Source of the DNA: Acinetobacter sp. WU_MDCI_Axc73
GTDB lineage: Bacteria > Pseudomonadota > Gammaproteobacteria > Pseudomonadales > Moraxellaceae
NCBI RefSeq assembly: GCF_025562455.1
Contig: NZ_JAHPRO010000009.1
Span: 82,099-146,098 of the forward strand
Reading direction: 5' to 3'
Length of the DNA: 64,000 bases
Below the pieces are notes generated by a model. It searched no databases. It was not told the DNA's origin and saw nothing but the letters and a program-made list of their open reading frames with translations. Position numbers and translations under genes: made by a program. Below are positions 46,797 to 55,103 of this stretch, piece by piece (the stretch's first letter is position 1; each line of letters begins with the position of its first letter).

Positions 46797-47420
46797 ATGG
46801 CTCGTTATATTGGTCCAAAATGCAAACTCTCTCGCCGCGAAGGGACAGACCTGCAATTAAAATCTGGCGTTAAACCGTTTGACGTCAAAACTAAAAAACA
46901 TGCTAAAGCGCCTGGTCAACATGGCCAAGCTCGCGGTAAGCAATCTGAGTATTCACTACAATTACGTGAAAAACAAAAAGTACGTCGTATGTACGGTGTG
47001 TTAGAGCGTCAATTTAGTAATTACTATAAAGAAGCAGCTCGTGTAAAAGGTGCAACAGGTGAAAACTTGTTGAAGTTGCTTGAAAGCCGCCTTGATAACG
47101 TAGTTTATCGCATGGGTTTTGGTTCTACACGTGCAGAAGCTCGTCAGCTGGTATCTCACCGTTCTATTACTTTAAATGGTCGTCGTGTTAACATTGCGTC
47201 TATTCAAGTAAAAGCGGGTGATGTGATTGCAGTACATGAAGGTGCTAAACAACAATTACGTATCAAAAACGCAATTGAATTAGCTGCTCAACGTGGTATT
47301 CCTGCTTGGATGGAAGTTGATCATTCTAAGTTTGAAGGTACGTTCAAAGCTGCACCAGATCGTTCTGATCTACCTGCTGAAATCAACGAAAGCTTGATTG
47401 TAGAATTGTATTCTAAATAA
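46797..47420 (+). CDS. rpsD: 30S ribosomal protein S4
   Basis: S4 initiates 30S assembly and represses the alpha operon in E. coli. The 207 residues begin [19 protein letters not shown] and include the S4 RNA-binding domain [21 protein letters not shown]. Length is normal. Confidence 0.98.
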   Translation: MARYIGPKCKLSRREGTDLQLKSGVKPFDVKTKKHAKAPGQHGQARGKQSEYSLQLREKQKVRRMYGVLERQFSNYYKEAARVKGATGENLLKLLESRLDNVVYRMGFGSTRAEARQLVSHRSITLNGRRVNIASIQVKAGDVIAVHEGAKQQLRIKNAIELAAQRGIPAWMEVDHSKFEGTFKAAPDRSDLPAEINESLIVELYSK

Positions 47421-47438
47421 TCCTTGAGGTAGCAATAA

Positions 47439-48446
47439 ATGACGCGTACTGCAAACGAGTTTCTAACTCCGCAAGCGATCAAGGTCGAAGCGGTGAGCGG
47501 GACCTCGGCAAAAGTGATTCTGGAACCTTTAGAGCGTGGTTTTGGCCATACTCTAGGTAATGCTTTACGTCGCATTCTATTGTCTTCTTTGCCTGGCGCT
47601 GCTGTGGTTGAAGTTGAAATAGAAGGCGTCGAGCACGAGTACAGTACTTTAGAAGGCTTGCAGCAGGACATCGTCGAGCTCTTGCTGAACCTAAAAGGAT
47701 TGTCTATTAAGCTGTTCGATCAAAATGAAGCATATTTGACATTGGAAAAACAAGGTCCTGGCGATATTACTGCCGCGGATCTTCGTTTACCGCATAATGT
47801 TGAAGTGGTTAACCCAGAGCATTTGATCGGCACATTGAGTGCTTCAGGCTCAATTAAAATGCGCCTGAAAGTTTCTCAAGGTCGTGGTTATGAAACATCT
47901 GACTCGCGTTTCCCTGAAGGTGAAACACGTCCTGTAGGTCGTCTACAGTTAGATGCTTCTTATAGCCCAATCAAACGTGTTTCTTACACCGTTGAAAATG
48001 CGCGTGTTGAACAACGTACTGACCTTGATAAATTGGTCATTGATCTTGAAACCAATGGTACTGTCGATCCTGAAGAAGCGATTCGTAAAGCGGCAACAAT
48101 CTTGCAACAACAAATTGCGATTTTTGTTGATCTTCAGAAAGATCAGGCACCAGTGGCTCAAGAACCTCGTGAAGAAGTTGACCCAATCTTGCTTCGTCCA
48201 GTAGATGATCTAGAGCTTACTGTTCGTTCTGCTAACTGTTTGAAAGCAGAAAATATTTACTACATTGGTGATCTTGTTCAACGTACTGAAGTTGAGTTGT
48301 TAAAAACTCCTAACTTAGGTAAAAAATCGTTGACTGAGATTAAAGATGTTTTAGCTTCGAAAGGCTTGCAACTCGGCATGCGTTTAGAAAACTGGCCACC
48401 TGCTAGTTTACGCATGGACGATCGTTTCGCCTATCGTAGCCGTTAA
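47439..48446 (+). CDS. rpoA: RNA polymerase alpha subunit
   Basis: RpoA dimerises to nucleate RNA polymerase assembly. The 335-residue protein has the N-terminal dimer domain ([30 protein letters not shown] [11 protein letters not shown]). A linker follows, then the C-terminal UP-element/activator domain with [11 protein letters not shown] and [17 protein letters not shown] slightly extended C-terminus ends RFAYRSR. Confidence 0.98.
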   Translation: MTRTANEFLTPQAIKVEAVSGTSAKVILEPLERGFGHTLGNALRRILLSSLPGAAVVEVEIEGVEHEYSTLEGLQQDIVELLLNLKGLSIKLFDQNEAYLTLEKQGPGDITAADLRLPHNVEVVNPEHLIGTLSASGSIKMRLKVSQGRGYETSDSRFPEGETRPVGRLQLDASYSPIKRVSYTVENARVEQRTDLDKLVIDLETNGTVDPEEAIRKAATILQQQIAIFVDLQKDQAPVAQEPREEVDPILLRPVDDLELTVRSANCLKAENIYYIGDLVQRTEVELLKTPNLGKKSLTEIKDVLASKGLQLGMRLENWPPASLRMDDRFAYRSR

Positions 48447-48464
48447 TTAAGTAGGACTATCACC

Positions 48465-48842
48465 ATGCGTCATCGTAATAGTGGTGTGAAATTAGGCCGT
48501 ACAAGCAGCCATCGTAAAGCGATGTTCCAAAACTTGGCGAATTCTTTGTTTGAACATGAGTTGATTAAAACAACTGTGCCTAAAGCAAAAGAATTACGTC
48601 GTGTTGCTGAGCCTTTAATCACTCTAGCAAAAAACGATACAGTAGCAAACCGTCGTTTGGCGTTTGCTCGTACTCGTTCAGCTGCAACTGTAGGTAAATT
48701 ATTTACCGTACTTGGCCCTCGTTACAAAGAACGTAACGGCGGTTATCTACGTGTGCTTAAAGCGGGCTTCCGTGCAGGTGATGCTGCACCAATGGCTTAT
48801 GTTGAGCTTGTAGATCGTGAAGTAAACACTTCAGCAGAATAA
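48465..48842 (+). CDS. rplQ: 50S ribosomal protein L17
   Basis: Last gene of the cluster. The 125 residues begin [20 protein letters not shown] and include [20 protein letters not shown] and the [16 protein letters not shown] segment. A strong terminator follows. Confidence 0.98.
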   Translation: MRHRNSGVKLGRTSSHRKAMFQNLANSLFEHELIKTTVPKAKELRRVAEPLITLAKNDTVANRRLAFARTRSAATVGKLFTVLGPRYKERNGGYLRVLKAGFRAGDAAPMAYVELVDREVNTSAE

Positions 48843-48853
48843 GATACTTATTC

Positions 48854-48887
48854 AAAAAAAAGATCGGTAAAAACCGATCTTTTTTTT
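48854..48887 (+). terminator. Terminator of the ribosomal protein cluster
   Basis: AGATCGGT (48861-48868) pairs with ACCGATCT (48873-48880) with flanking A and T runs extending the stem and supplying eight Ts. Confidence 0.92.
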
Positions 48888-48941
48888 GTCTTTTGAAAAA
48901 TTGTCCTCAAGTGATAAGAAAAAGCGACAAATGACTCAAAC

Positions 48942-48961
48942 TTGACATTGCACATTGTCAA
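48942..48961. promoter_or_regulatory. Operator-like dyad upstream of the AlmA-like gene
   Basis: TTGACATTG-CA-CATTGTCAA is a near-perfect palindrome (one mismatch per arm) whose left arm is itself a consensus -35 hexamer. It lies 49-68 bases before the ATG at 49010. A TetR- or AraC-like regulator could bind here; the regulator is not in this window. Confidence 0.55.
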
Positions 48962-49009
48962 ATTTGTGCTTTAATAAAACGGAACAGTTTTAAAGGTTAT
49001 AAAAAAAAC

Positions 49010-50506
49010 ATGGAAAAGATCGTTGATGTATTAATTGTAGGTGCAGGTATTTCTGGAATTGGAATTGCAGCGCATCTTTCTAAGAATTCTCCACAGCGTC
49101 AATTTGAAATTATTGAGCGTCGTGAAAGTATTGGGGGAACTTGGGATTTATTTCGTTATCCTGGCATTCGTTCTGACTCTGATATGTCGACTTTTGGTTT
49201 TAATTTTAAACCATGGCGTAGTGCAAACGTACTAGCAGCTGGTCCTGCAATTAAGGGGTATCTAGGCGAAGTAGTTGATGAGTTTGATTTAAAGAAAAAA
49301 ATTAATTTTAAGCATCGCGTACTGGCGGCCAATTATGATTCAGCCAAGAAAAAATGGTTTGTCGAAATAGAAGATGCGAATCAGAAAAAGCAAACTTGGG
49401 TGGCTAATTTTGTCGTCGGATGTACGGGTTATTATAATTATGACCAGGGCTTCGAACCTGATTTTCCAAATAAGGATATTTTCAAAGGTCAATTTATTCA
49501 TCCACAACATTGGCCTGAAAATCTGGACTATGCAGGCAAGAAGGTGGTGATTATTGGGAGTGGTGCGACTGCGATTACGTTGGTGCCAGCGATGGCAAAA
49601 GGGGGAGCAGGGCATGTCACGATGTTACAGCGTTCCCCGACTTATATTGCTTCGATTCCATCAATGGATTTTGTTTATGACAAAATGCGCAAGATTTTAC
49701 CAGAAGATGTTGCATATAAGTTGACGCGTGCACGTAATATTGGTATGCAGCGCGGTATTTATGCGTTATCTCAAAAGCAACCTAAATTGGTTCGTAAATT
49801 ATTATTAAAATCGATTGAAATGCAGTTGAAGGGTAAAGTGGATATGAAGCACTTTACGCCAAGCTATAATCCTTGGGATCAACGTTTGTGTGTGGTGCCT
49901 GACGGTGATTTGTTTAAAATTTTACGCTCTGGGAAAGCCAGTGTTGAAACTGATCAAATTGAGAAGTTTACTGAAACTGGTATTCAGTTAAAATCTGGCA
50001 AACATATTGAGGCGGATATTATCGTATCTGCGACAGGACTGGAAATTCAGATTTTAGGTGGAATTAAAGGGACGATTGATGGGAAGCCTTTAAATACTTC
50101 AAAATCTATGCTCTATCAAGGAGTTATGGTGAGCGATGTACCAAATATGGCAATGATCATTGGTTATATTAATGCTTCATGGACATTGAAAGTAGATGTC
50201 GCAGCAGATTATATCTGTCGTCTGCTGAATTATATGGATCAAAATGGCTATGATGAAGTCATTCCAGAAGGTGATCAAACCCAACTTATGGATGACACTG
50301 TTATGGGAAGCTTAAGTTCAGGTTATATTGCCCGTGCTGCTCATGTGATGCCTAAACAAGGTAAGCATGCTCCTTGGAAGGTGACTAATAATTATTTAGC
50401 AGATCGTAAGGCACTTAAAAATGCGCGTTTTGATGATAGTGTTTTAAAGTTTCATAAAGCCGATACAAGTGTTGAGCGCAAATCCAAGCCAAAATTGGTA
50501 TCATAA
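49010..50506 (+). CDS. almA: FAD-dependent monooxygenase, AlmA-like (Baeyer-Villiger type)
   Basis: This 498-residue protein has an FAD Rossmann motif GAGISG at 11-16 and GGTWDLFRYPGIRSDSDM at 42-59. The Baeyer-Villiger fingerprint FxGxxxHxxxW is complete as FKGQFIHPQHW at 158-168. The NADPH Rossmann motif GSGATA is at 183-188. The overall sequence resembles AlmA, implicated in terminal hydroxylation of very long-chain alkanes in Acinetobacter. From sequence alone it could equally oxidise ketones, so the symbol is provisional. It starts at ATG 49010 after a poly-A stretch and is flanked by two terminators, i.e. monocistronic. Confidence 0.8.
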   Translation: MEKIVDVLIVGAGISGIGIAAHLSKNSPQRQFEIIERRESIGGTWDLFRYPGIRSDSDMSTFGFNFKPWRSANVLAAGPAIKGYLGEVVDEFDLKKKINFKHRVLAANYDSAKKKWFVEIEDANQKKQTWVANFVVGCTGYYNYDQGFEPDFPNKDIFKGQFIHPQHWPENLDYAGKKVVIIGSGATAITLVPAMAKGGAGHVTMLQRSPTYIASIPSMDFVYDKMRKILPEDVAYKLTRARNIGMQRGIYALSQKQPKLVRKLLLKSIEMQLKGKVDMKHFTPSYNPWDQRLCVVPDGDLFKILRSGKASVETDQIEKFTETGIQLKSGKHIEADIIVSATGLEIQILGGIKGTIDGKPLNTSKSMLYQGVMVSDVPNMAMIIGYINASWTLKVDVAADYICRLLNYMDQNGYDEVIPEGDQTQLMDDTVMGSLSSGYIARAAHVMPKQGKHAPWKVTNNYLADRKALKNARFDDSVLKFHKADTSVERKSKPKLVS

Positions 50507-50519
50507 TCTGCCAGATTAG

Positions 50520-50552
50520 TAAAAAAGGAGCTTAAATTGAGCTCCTTTTTTC
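50520..50552. terminator. Bidirectional terminator
   Basis: AAAAAAGGAGCT (50521-50532) pairs perfectly with AGCTCCTTTTTT (50540-50551) between the monooxygenase gene and the convergent acyl-CoA dehydrogenase gene. Confidence 0.92.
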
Positions 50553-50579
50553 ATGGGATTAGCAAAGATGGATTAGCGA

Positions 50580-51752
50580 TTAGAGTGTCCGTGAAATTAA
50601 TTCTTTCATAATTTCATTAGTACCTGCATAAATGCGATTCGCTCGATTATCGATATAGGCACGTGCAATGGGATATTCCAGCATATAGCCATAGCCACCA
50701 TGCAACTGCAAACAATCATCGACGACTTTGGAAAACATATCCGAAATTTTATATTTGGCCGCTGCGGCGGCATCGATGCCTAAACGCTCCTCGAGTTGTA
50801 ATTGCATGCAGCGATCTAAATAAGTCCTGCAAAAATCGATTTCAGTACGGAGTTCAGCGAGTTTGAACCGCGTATTTTGGAAGGTTCCAATTGGCTTACC
50901 AAAAGCTTTACGATCTTTGGTATAACGAACTGTATGGGCAAATGCAGCTTCAGCGCCAGCCTGACAGATAATAGCGACTAACATGCGTTCCCATGCTAAC
51001 TCTTTCATCAACATCATGAAGCCCAGACCTTCCATACCCAGCAAATTTTCTTTGGGTACCCGTACATCAGCAAAAAAAAGTTCGCAGGTATCCTGACCTT
51101 TCATACCAATTTTATTGAGTGGTTTGCCCTTACTAAATCCAACGCGATCGGCTTCAACTATGATTAAAGATAAATTGGCTGATCCTTTTTCAGTATTTCC
51201 TGTTTTACATACCACAATAGCCATATCGCATAAATAGCCATTGGTGATAAAAATTTTAGAGCCATTGATGATATATTCATCACCGTCCAATACCGCAGTG
51301 GTTCGAACTGCTTGTAAGTCTGAACCTGTACCTGGTTCGGTCATGGCAATCGCAGTGACGACTTCACCACTTGCCATTTGAGGTAACCACTTTTGTTTTT
51401 GCTGTTCATTACCAAAATTATTAATATAGTTTGCAACGATATCAGAATGTAGTGAAAACCCCGTACTGGAGTCCATTGCGTAGGCCTGTTCTTCAATCAA
51501 AATCATACTATACAAACGATCAACCCCTGAACCACCGTATTGTTCAGGCATGGTGGTACATAACAATCCTAAATCTCCTGCCTTGTTCCATAAATCACGG
51601 TCAACATGTTGTTGTTTTTCATATTTTTCGATATTGGGAACAACTTCCTTTTCATAAAATTTACGCACAGTTTCACGGAAGGCTTCATGCTCTTGATTAA
51701 AAAGATTGCGCTCTAACATGTTAGGAATGGGACGAATCGCACCTGTTTGCAT
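50580..51752 (-). CDS. Acyl-CoA dehydrogenase
   Basis: This 390-residue FAD enzyme oxidises acyl-CoA at C2-C3. Family signatures are AMTEPGTGSDLQAVRT (flavin/substrate loop) and KDRKAFGKPIGTFQNTRF. The C-terminal QLHGGYGYMLEYPIARAYIDNR is followed by the AGTNEIMKELI stretch, whose Glu aligns with the catalytic base of the short/medium-chain group. Length is normal for the short form, unlike the ~600-residue homologue at the left edge. AGGA lies 11 bases before the ATG. Confidence 0.9.
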   Translation of the reverse strand: MQTGAIRPIPNMLERNLFNQEHEAFRETVRKFYEKEVVPNIEKYEKQQHVDRDLWNKAGDLGLLCTTMPEQYGGSGVDRLYSMILIEEQAYAMDSSTGFSLHSDIVANYINNFGNEQQKQKWLPQMASGEVVTAIAMTEPGTGSDLQAVRTTAVLDGDEYIINGSKIFITNGYLCDMAIVVCKTGNTEKGSANLSLIIVEADRVGFSKGKPLNKIGMKGQDTCELFFADVRVPKENLLGMEGLGFMMLMKELAWERMLVAIICQAGAEAAFAHTVRYTKDRKAFGKPIGTFQNTRFKLAELRTEIDFCRTYLDRCMQLQLEERLGIDAAAAAKYKISDMFSKVVDDCLQLHGGYGYMLEYPIARAYIDNRANRIYAGTNEIMKELISRTL

Positions 51753-51940
51753 TGTTATAGTATCCTTGCAGTTTGTTTTCTCAGCAGAAAGTAAAAATCA
51801 TCTGGCTCAGGCAAACAATAGGATGAATGCTCAAAAGTAATATGACGATGATGGATTTAGTCATTCATCTTAATCAATTGCCCACAAACCTATGCTGATC
51901 GGTTAAACTAGCGAGGTTTTTTATCGACTTGGGGAATCTA

Positions 51941-52198
51941 ATGTCTGAAGAACTTACTCTCGAAGAGCGCAAAGTGATTTATCGTGCGCGACGCGGCCTT
52001 AAAGAAATTGATGTTTATTTTGATCCTTATGTCCGTCATCATTACTTGAGTGCTGAACCAGCAGAAAAAGCACTTTTTGCTGAATTGGTTGATCAGGAAG
52101 ATCCAGATTTACTGGATTGGTTTATGGAAGTATCAGAGCCACCGAAGCCAGAGCTTAAAACATTTATTTTGAAGCTTAAGCATTACGTACATGGTTAA
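51941..52198 (+). CDS. sdhE: Succinate dehydrogenase flavinylation factor SdhE
   Basis: SdhE (YgfY, CptB) helps attach FAD covalently to SdhA and FrdA. ATG 51941 has GGGGAA about 5 bases upstream. The 85-residue helical protein has the conserved RRGxxExD motif as RRGLKEID at 17-24, then the aromatic YFDPYV. The stop overlaps the next gene by 8 bases, in the same arrangement as ygfY-ygfX of enterobacteria. Confidence 0.93.
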   Translation: MSEELTLEERKVIYRARRGLKEIDVYFDPYVRHHYLSAEPAEKALFAELVDQEDPDLLDWFMEVSEPPKPELKTFILKLKHYVHG

Positions 52199-52574
52199 TC
52201 ATCAATTTCAACTGAAACGCAGCTTGCTTGCCCTGTTGTTTCAGTTGGGAGTGTTGATATTGATAGGAATCATCTGGTTTCAGCTTTTTCCATTTTATAT
52301 ATTTTTTATTGCCATATTTTTAGCAACGATAGTTTATCTTGCGTTCTTGCGACGTCCGAAAATGCGATCCTTGGCTTATCTCGATCAAGATTTTTGGTCA
52401 ATTCAGTGGAGCAATCACAGCAAAATTGAACATGTACAGCTTTATCGTGTGGCGGATCACCACATTTATATCGTTTTATATTTTAAGCAAAATCCCAATT
52501 CTCAGATCATTTGGCTTGATCAAGTAAGTTTAAATCAATGGAAACAGCTCAAAGTTATGTCAAAACTGGTCTAA
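52191..52574 (+). CDS. YgfX/CptA-like small membrane protein
   Basis: This 127-residue protein has two adjacent hydrophobic spans (about 12-30 and 34-52) and then a soluble beta-rich tail with RRPKMRSLAYLDQDFWSIQW. Two spans and a tail directly behind sdhE, in overlap, is the layout of YgfX/CptA. Sequence identity to E. coli YgfX is not obvious by eye, so the call rests on context and topology. YgfX has been described both as an SdhE partner and as a toxin acting on cytoskeletal proteins; the role here is undetermined. Confidence 0.65.
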   Translation: MVNHQFQLKRSLLALLFQLGVLILIGIIWFQLFPFYIFFIAIFLATIVYLAFLRRPKMRSLAYLDQDFWSIQWSNHSKIEHVQLYRVADHHIYIVLYFKQNPNSQIIWLDQVSLNQWKQLKVMSKLV

Positions 52575-52780
52575 TTGTTAAACAATTTTAAAAATAGATG
52601 AAAATTAAAAGCAAATAAAATCAATTAATTATATTATTTAAATAAAATTTAAATGCAAATTGTCTAATCAAATAATTGAAAAAACAGTCTAAATAAGTAT
52701 TGTCTAACAATTTTAAAGTTGTGTCTCGAAAACATCAGTTAAAGTACAAATACCAACGTAAAGTGTGAAGGAGGTCAGAA
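52575..52780. other. AT-rich region with three TTGTxTAAxCAA-like elements
   Basis: Very AT-rich non-coding stretch. Related short elements occur at 52575-52585 (TTGTTAAACAA, palindromic), 52660-52670 (TTGTCTAATCA) and 52700-52710 (TTGTCTAACAA). They may be operator sites for the small gene at 52781. No clean promoter is visible. Confidence 0.4.
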
Positions 52781-52888
52781 ATGATCGATATTCCAACGTG
52801 GTTGTTTCCAGTCATTGCTTTTGTTTTGGCAGTGATTATAGGACGAGCAGGAACTTTACTCAGGGATTATATTGAACACCATCAATAA
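52781..52888 (+). CDS. 35-residue single-span membrane peptide
   Basis: The frame reads MIDIPTWLFPVIAFVLAVII then GRAGTLLRDYIEHHQ. It is preceded by AAGGAGG ending 7 bases before the ATG, the best ribosome-binding site in this part of the window. Residues 7-20 form a hydrophobic span, and the C-terminal part is charged and probably cytoplasmic. A terminator lies 30 bases past the stop, so the gene looks like an independent small transcription unit. I know no family for it. Confidence 0.7.
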   Translation: MIDIPTWLFPVIAFVLAVIIGRAGTLLRDYIEHHQ

Positions 52889-52917
52889 ATAAGAGTACAA
52901 CCCATTCTCCAGTTAAC

Positions 52918-52958
52918 AAGTAGCATGTGCTGAACCGTCGCAATGCTACTTTTTTTTG
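52918..52958 (+). terminator. Terminator after the small membrane peptide gene
   Basis: AAGTAGCAT (52918-52926) pairs with ATGCTACTT (52943-52951) across a 16-base loop and is followed by a run of Ts. Confidence 0.82.
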
Positions 52959-53117
52959 CCTAAAATTTGTATAAATATAAGAAAAAAGCCAATCTTTTCA
53001 TTTTTTATTTATGTCATATTACGTAATTGATATTAGAGTATTTGCTCTTTTATTCGCTTTGTGCATCTGATAAGGTACAACGCAAAGGAAAAATAAAATG
53101 ATTTCGAGGGATTGAAA

Positions 53118-54242
53118 ATGTCAAAAATATTCAAAATAGGTCAGGGTTTGGCCGTTGCGGTTCTTGCCTCATCTGTATTGTCTGGATGTTCCTATGCGAT
53201 TAAATCAGGTGCGAATGTTGCCTTGAATTTTAGTGAAAATCATATTGTTCCCCCTATTTTGGCAATGGGTGATGTGGATATGATCTGTAATGCTGGAAAT
53301 GCATTAACACCAGCAATTATGGCGACTAAAGATATGGGTGCTGACCCAACCAATATGGCAGTATTACTATACGCTGGTGCAGGGATGTGTGCTGAGAATC
53401 AGGCATTAGAAGGTGAATTACGTTATTTGCGCGCTTCTAAAGCTGGGCAGGTGACTGAAGCCCAAGATGCGCGTATTGAACAAAAACGTTGGGCGGCAGT
53501 TGCTGCACAGCGTCAATATAATGCCTATCAATTATTTGCACAGCATTCTGAAAGTAAATATAAATATCATCTAGGTGAATCTTGTCCACAAATGCGTAGC
53601 GACAAGGATCAACTTACTTATATGCTTGGATTGCTAAGCGGTTTGCAGGCTGTAACCAATGACATCAATTCTGGCGGCGATGTCAATGTACCTAAAGATA
53701 TTGCAGGAATTGTTGAACGGAGTATGGCTTGTTTGGACAACACCAAGTTTTGGGGGGTACCAAACGCGACTCGTGCTGTCATCTGGACTTTATTACCAGG
53801 CGCAGATGAAGGAAAACCTGATCCTTATGTGACCTTAAAACAATCCATGCAAATTGGTGAGCAAAAAGGTGTTCGTTTACCTCATGCTTTATATGCGGTT
53901 GCGGCTCAAGCCAGCGGGGATGATAATAAAATACGTGATGCGCTTCGATCTTATGCTGCATCACGTGGTGATGATAAACCGGTCAATCCGAATTTTAGAC
54001 TCTTTGATGCAATGGCGGGGGTAATGATTCGTGGTATCTCGGATCGTTACTGGACTGAGCATACAGGTGTGCGAACTGGCGATGATGGGATGACCACTTT
54101 CTGGGATGAGCAAAATAAAACTTCTTCAGAGCTAGAAGATTTATTTAATGATAGTGATACAGGGACTAGTAGTCCTGACGCAACGAGTGATCGTCATGCT
54201 AATTCTCAATCGATGCCTGCTGAGGAAAAGCCAGCAGAGTAA
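53118..54242 (+). CDS. TatT-like lipoprotein (TRAP-transporter associated)
   Basis: ATG 53118 has GAGGG 7 bases upstream; a TTG two codons earlier is less likely. The 374-residue precursor has a lipoprotein signal with lipobox LSGC (Cys24). The mature part is helical and repeat-like, containing VDMICNAGNALTPAIMATKD, GAGMCAENQALEGELRYLRA and three further Cys-containing segments. This fits the TRAP-associated TatT lipoprotein family (PF16811). The C-terminal 45 residues are acidic and Ser-rich. It precedes a rhombosortase-like gene and a TRAP permease on the same strand. A role in scavenging hydrophobic ligands is known only for treponemal TatT. Confidence 0.72.
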   Translation: MSKIFKIGQGLAVAVLASSVLSGCSYAIKSGANVALNFSENHIVPPILAMGDVDMICNAGNALTPAIMATKDMGADPTNMAVLLYAGAGMCAENQALEGELRYLRASKAGQVTEAQDARIEQKRWAAVAAQRQYNAYQLFAQHSESKYKYHLGESCPQMRSDKDQLTYMLGLLSGLQAVTNDINSGGDVNVPKDIAGIVERSMACLDNTKFWGVPNATRAVIWTLLPGADEGKPDPYVTLKQSMQIGEQKGVRLPHALYAVAAQASGDDNKIRDALRSYAASRGDDKPVNPNFRLFDAMAGVMIRGISDRYWTEHTGVRTGDDGMTTFWDEQNKTSSELEDLFNDSDTGTSSPDATSDRHANSQSMPAEEKPAE

Positions 54243-54354
54243 TTCAAGGAATTGGAAAACGCTTAAAGAACTGCATATCTGATTTAATCGAGGAGGGGAT
54301 GAGGCTGTTGGAAAACACCTGATCCCTTTTGCGCATGTGAATGGAGGAAAAATC

Positions 54355-54948
54355 ATGAAAGATGAAGATTTCACTAAAAAAGTGGTTTTTGTCGCGGTAT
54401 GTATTTCCATTTCGGCATGTTTACAGGTTTTTTCAGATTGGTTTATTTATTGGCGACCTGCTTTATTAACAGAATTCTGGCGTTTATGGACGGCGCATTG
54501 GGTGCATGTCGGTTGGATACATTTTCTACTGAATATGTTGGCTTTTGCCTGTTTGCCTTTTATTTTTCCTCATGCCAGAACTCGACATATGATCTTATTA
54601 TTGATGGTGTTGTCGCCATTTATTAGTATCATATTTTACTGGTTTATGCCTCATATTGAAGCTTATGCAGGCTTATCTGGTGTGTTGCATGGTATGTATG
54701 TTGCTGTTGCGATCGTGTATTTAAAATATCCCAAAGAACGTAATTTCGCTATTTTGGTTTTAGCGCTAATTGTCATTAAAATTATCTGGGAAAATACATG
54801 GGGTAATAGCCGTACTGCACAACTCATTGGTAGTCCTGTATTAGTTGAGGCACATTGGTTAGGTGCTTTTGGTGGAATACTGGCAGGAAGTGCCTATTTA
54901 CTCAAACGAAAACTGATATACGAGAAAGTTGACAAAATAAACCGCTAA
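54355..54948 (+). CDS. Rhombosortase / rhomboid-family intramembrane protease
   Basis: ATG 54355 sits 5 bases behind GGAGGAAA; the in-frame GTG at 54337 has none. The 197-residue protein has about six spans. Active-site features are HFLLN at 56-60, the Ser108 motif GLSGVLHG at 106-113, and His167 in EAHWLGAFGG. The short GLSGVLHG form and the six-span core point to the rhombosortase branch, which cleaves proteins ending in GlyGly-CTERM anchors. No such substrate tail is visible among the proteins of this window. It lies between the TatT-like lipoprotein and the TRAP permease. Confidence 0.82.
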   Translation: MKDEDFTKKVVFVAVCISISACLQVFSDWFIYWRPALLTEFWRLWTAHWVHVGWIHFLLNMLAFACLPFIFPHARTRHMILLLMVLSPFISIIFYWFMPHIEAYAGLSGVLHGMYVAVAIVYLKYPKERNFAILVLALIVIKIIWENTWGNSRTAQLIGSPVLVEAHWLGAFGGILAGSAYLLKRKLIYEKVDKINR

Positions 54949-55013
54949 AAGTTGTGATCAAGCCATTCTTTAATGGAAAGGCATGTTGCAAATTTAAACA
55001 ATGGAAAAGGACT

Positions 55014-55040
55014 GCAATGGGGGATGGAACAACCCATTGC
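55014..55040 (+). other. Hairpin upstream of the TRAP permease gene
   Basis: GCAATGGG (55014-55021) pairs perfectly with CCCATTGC (55033-55040) around an 11-base loop. There is no T run. It lies 63 bases before the permease ATG and could modulate readthrough or mRNA stability within the group. Confidence 0.55.
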
Positions 55041-55103
55041 CAAGGAGAGATCGCTTAAAACTATTGTTGGTTTGGGTGATGCTGCAAAAAAATTGGAAAA
55101 GAC

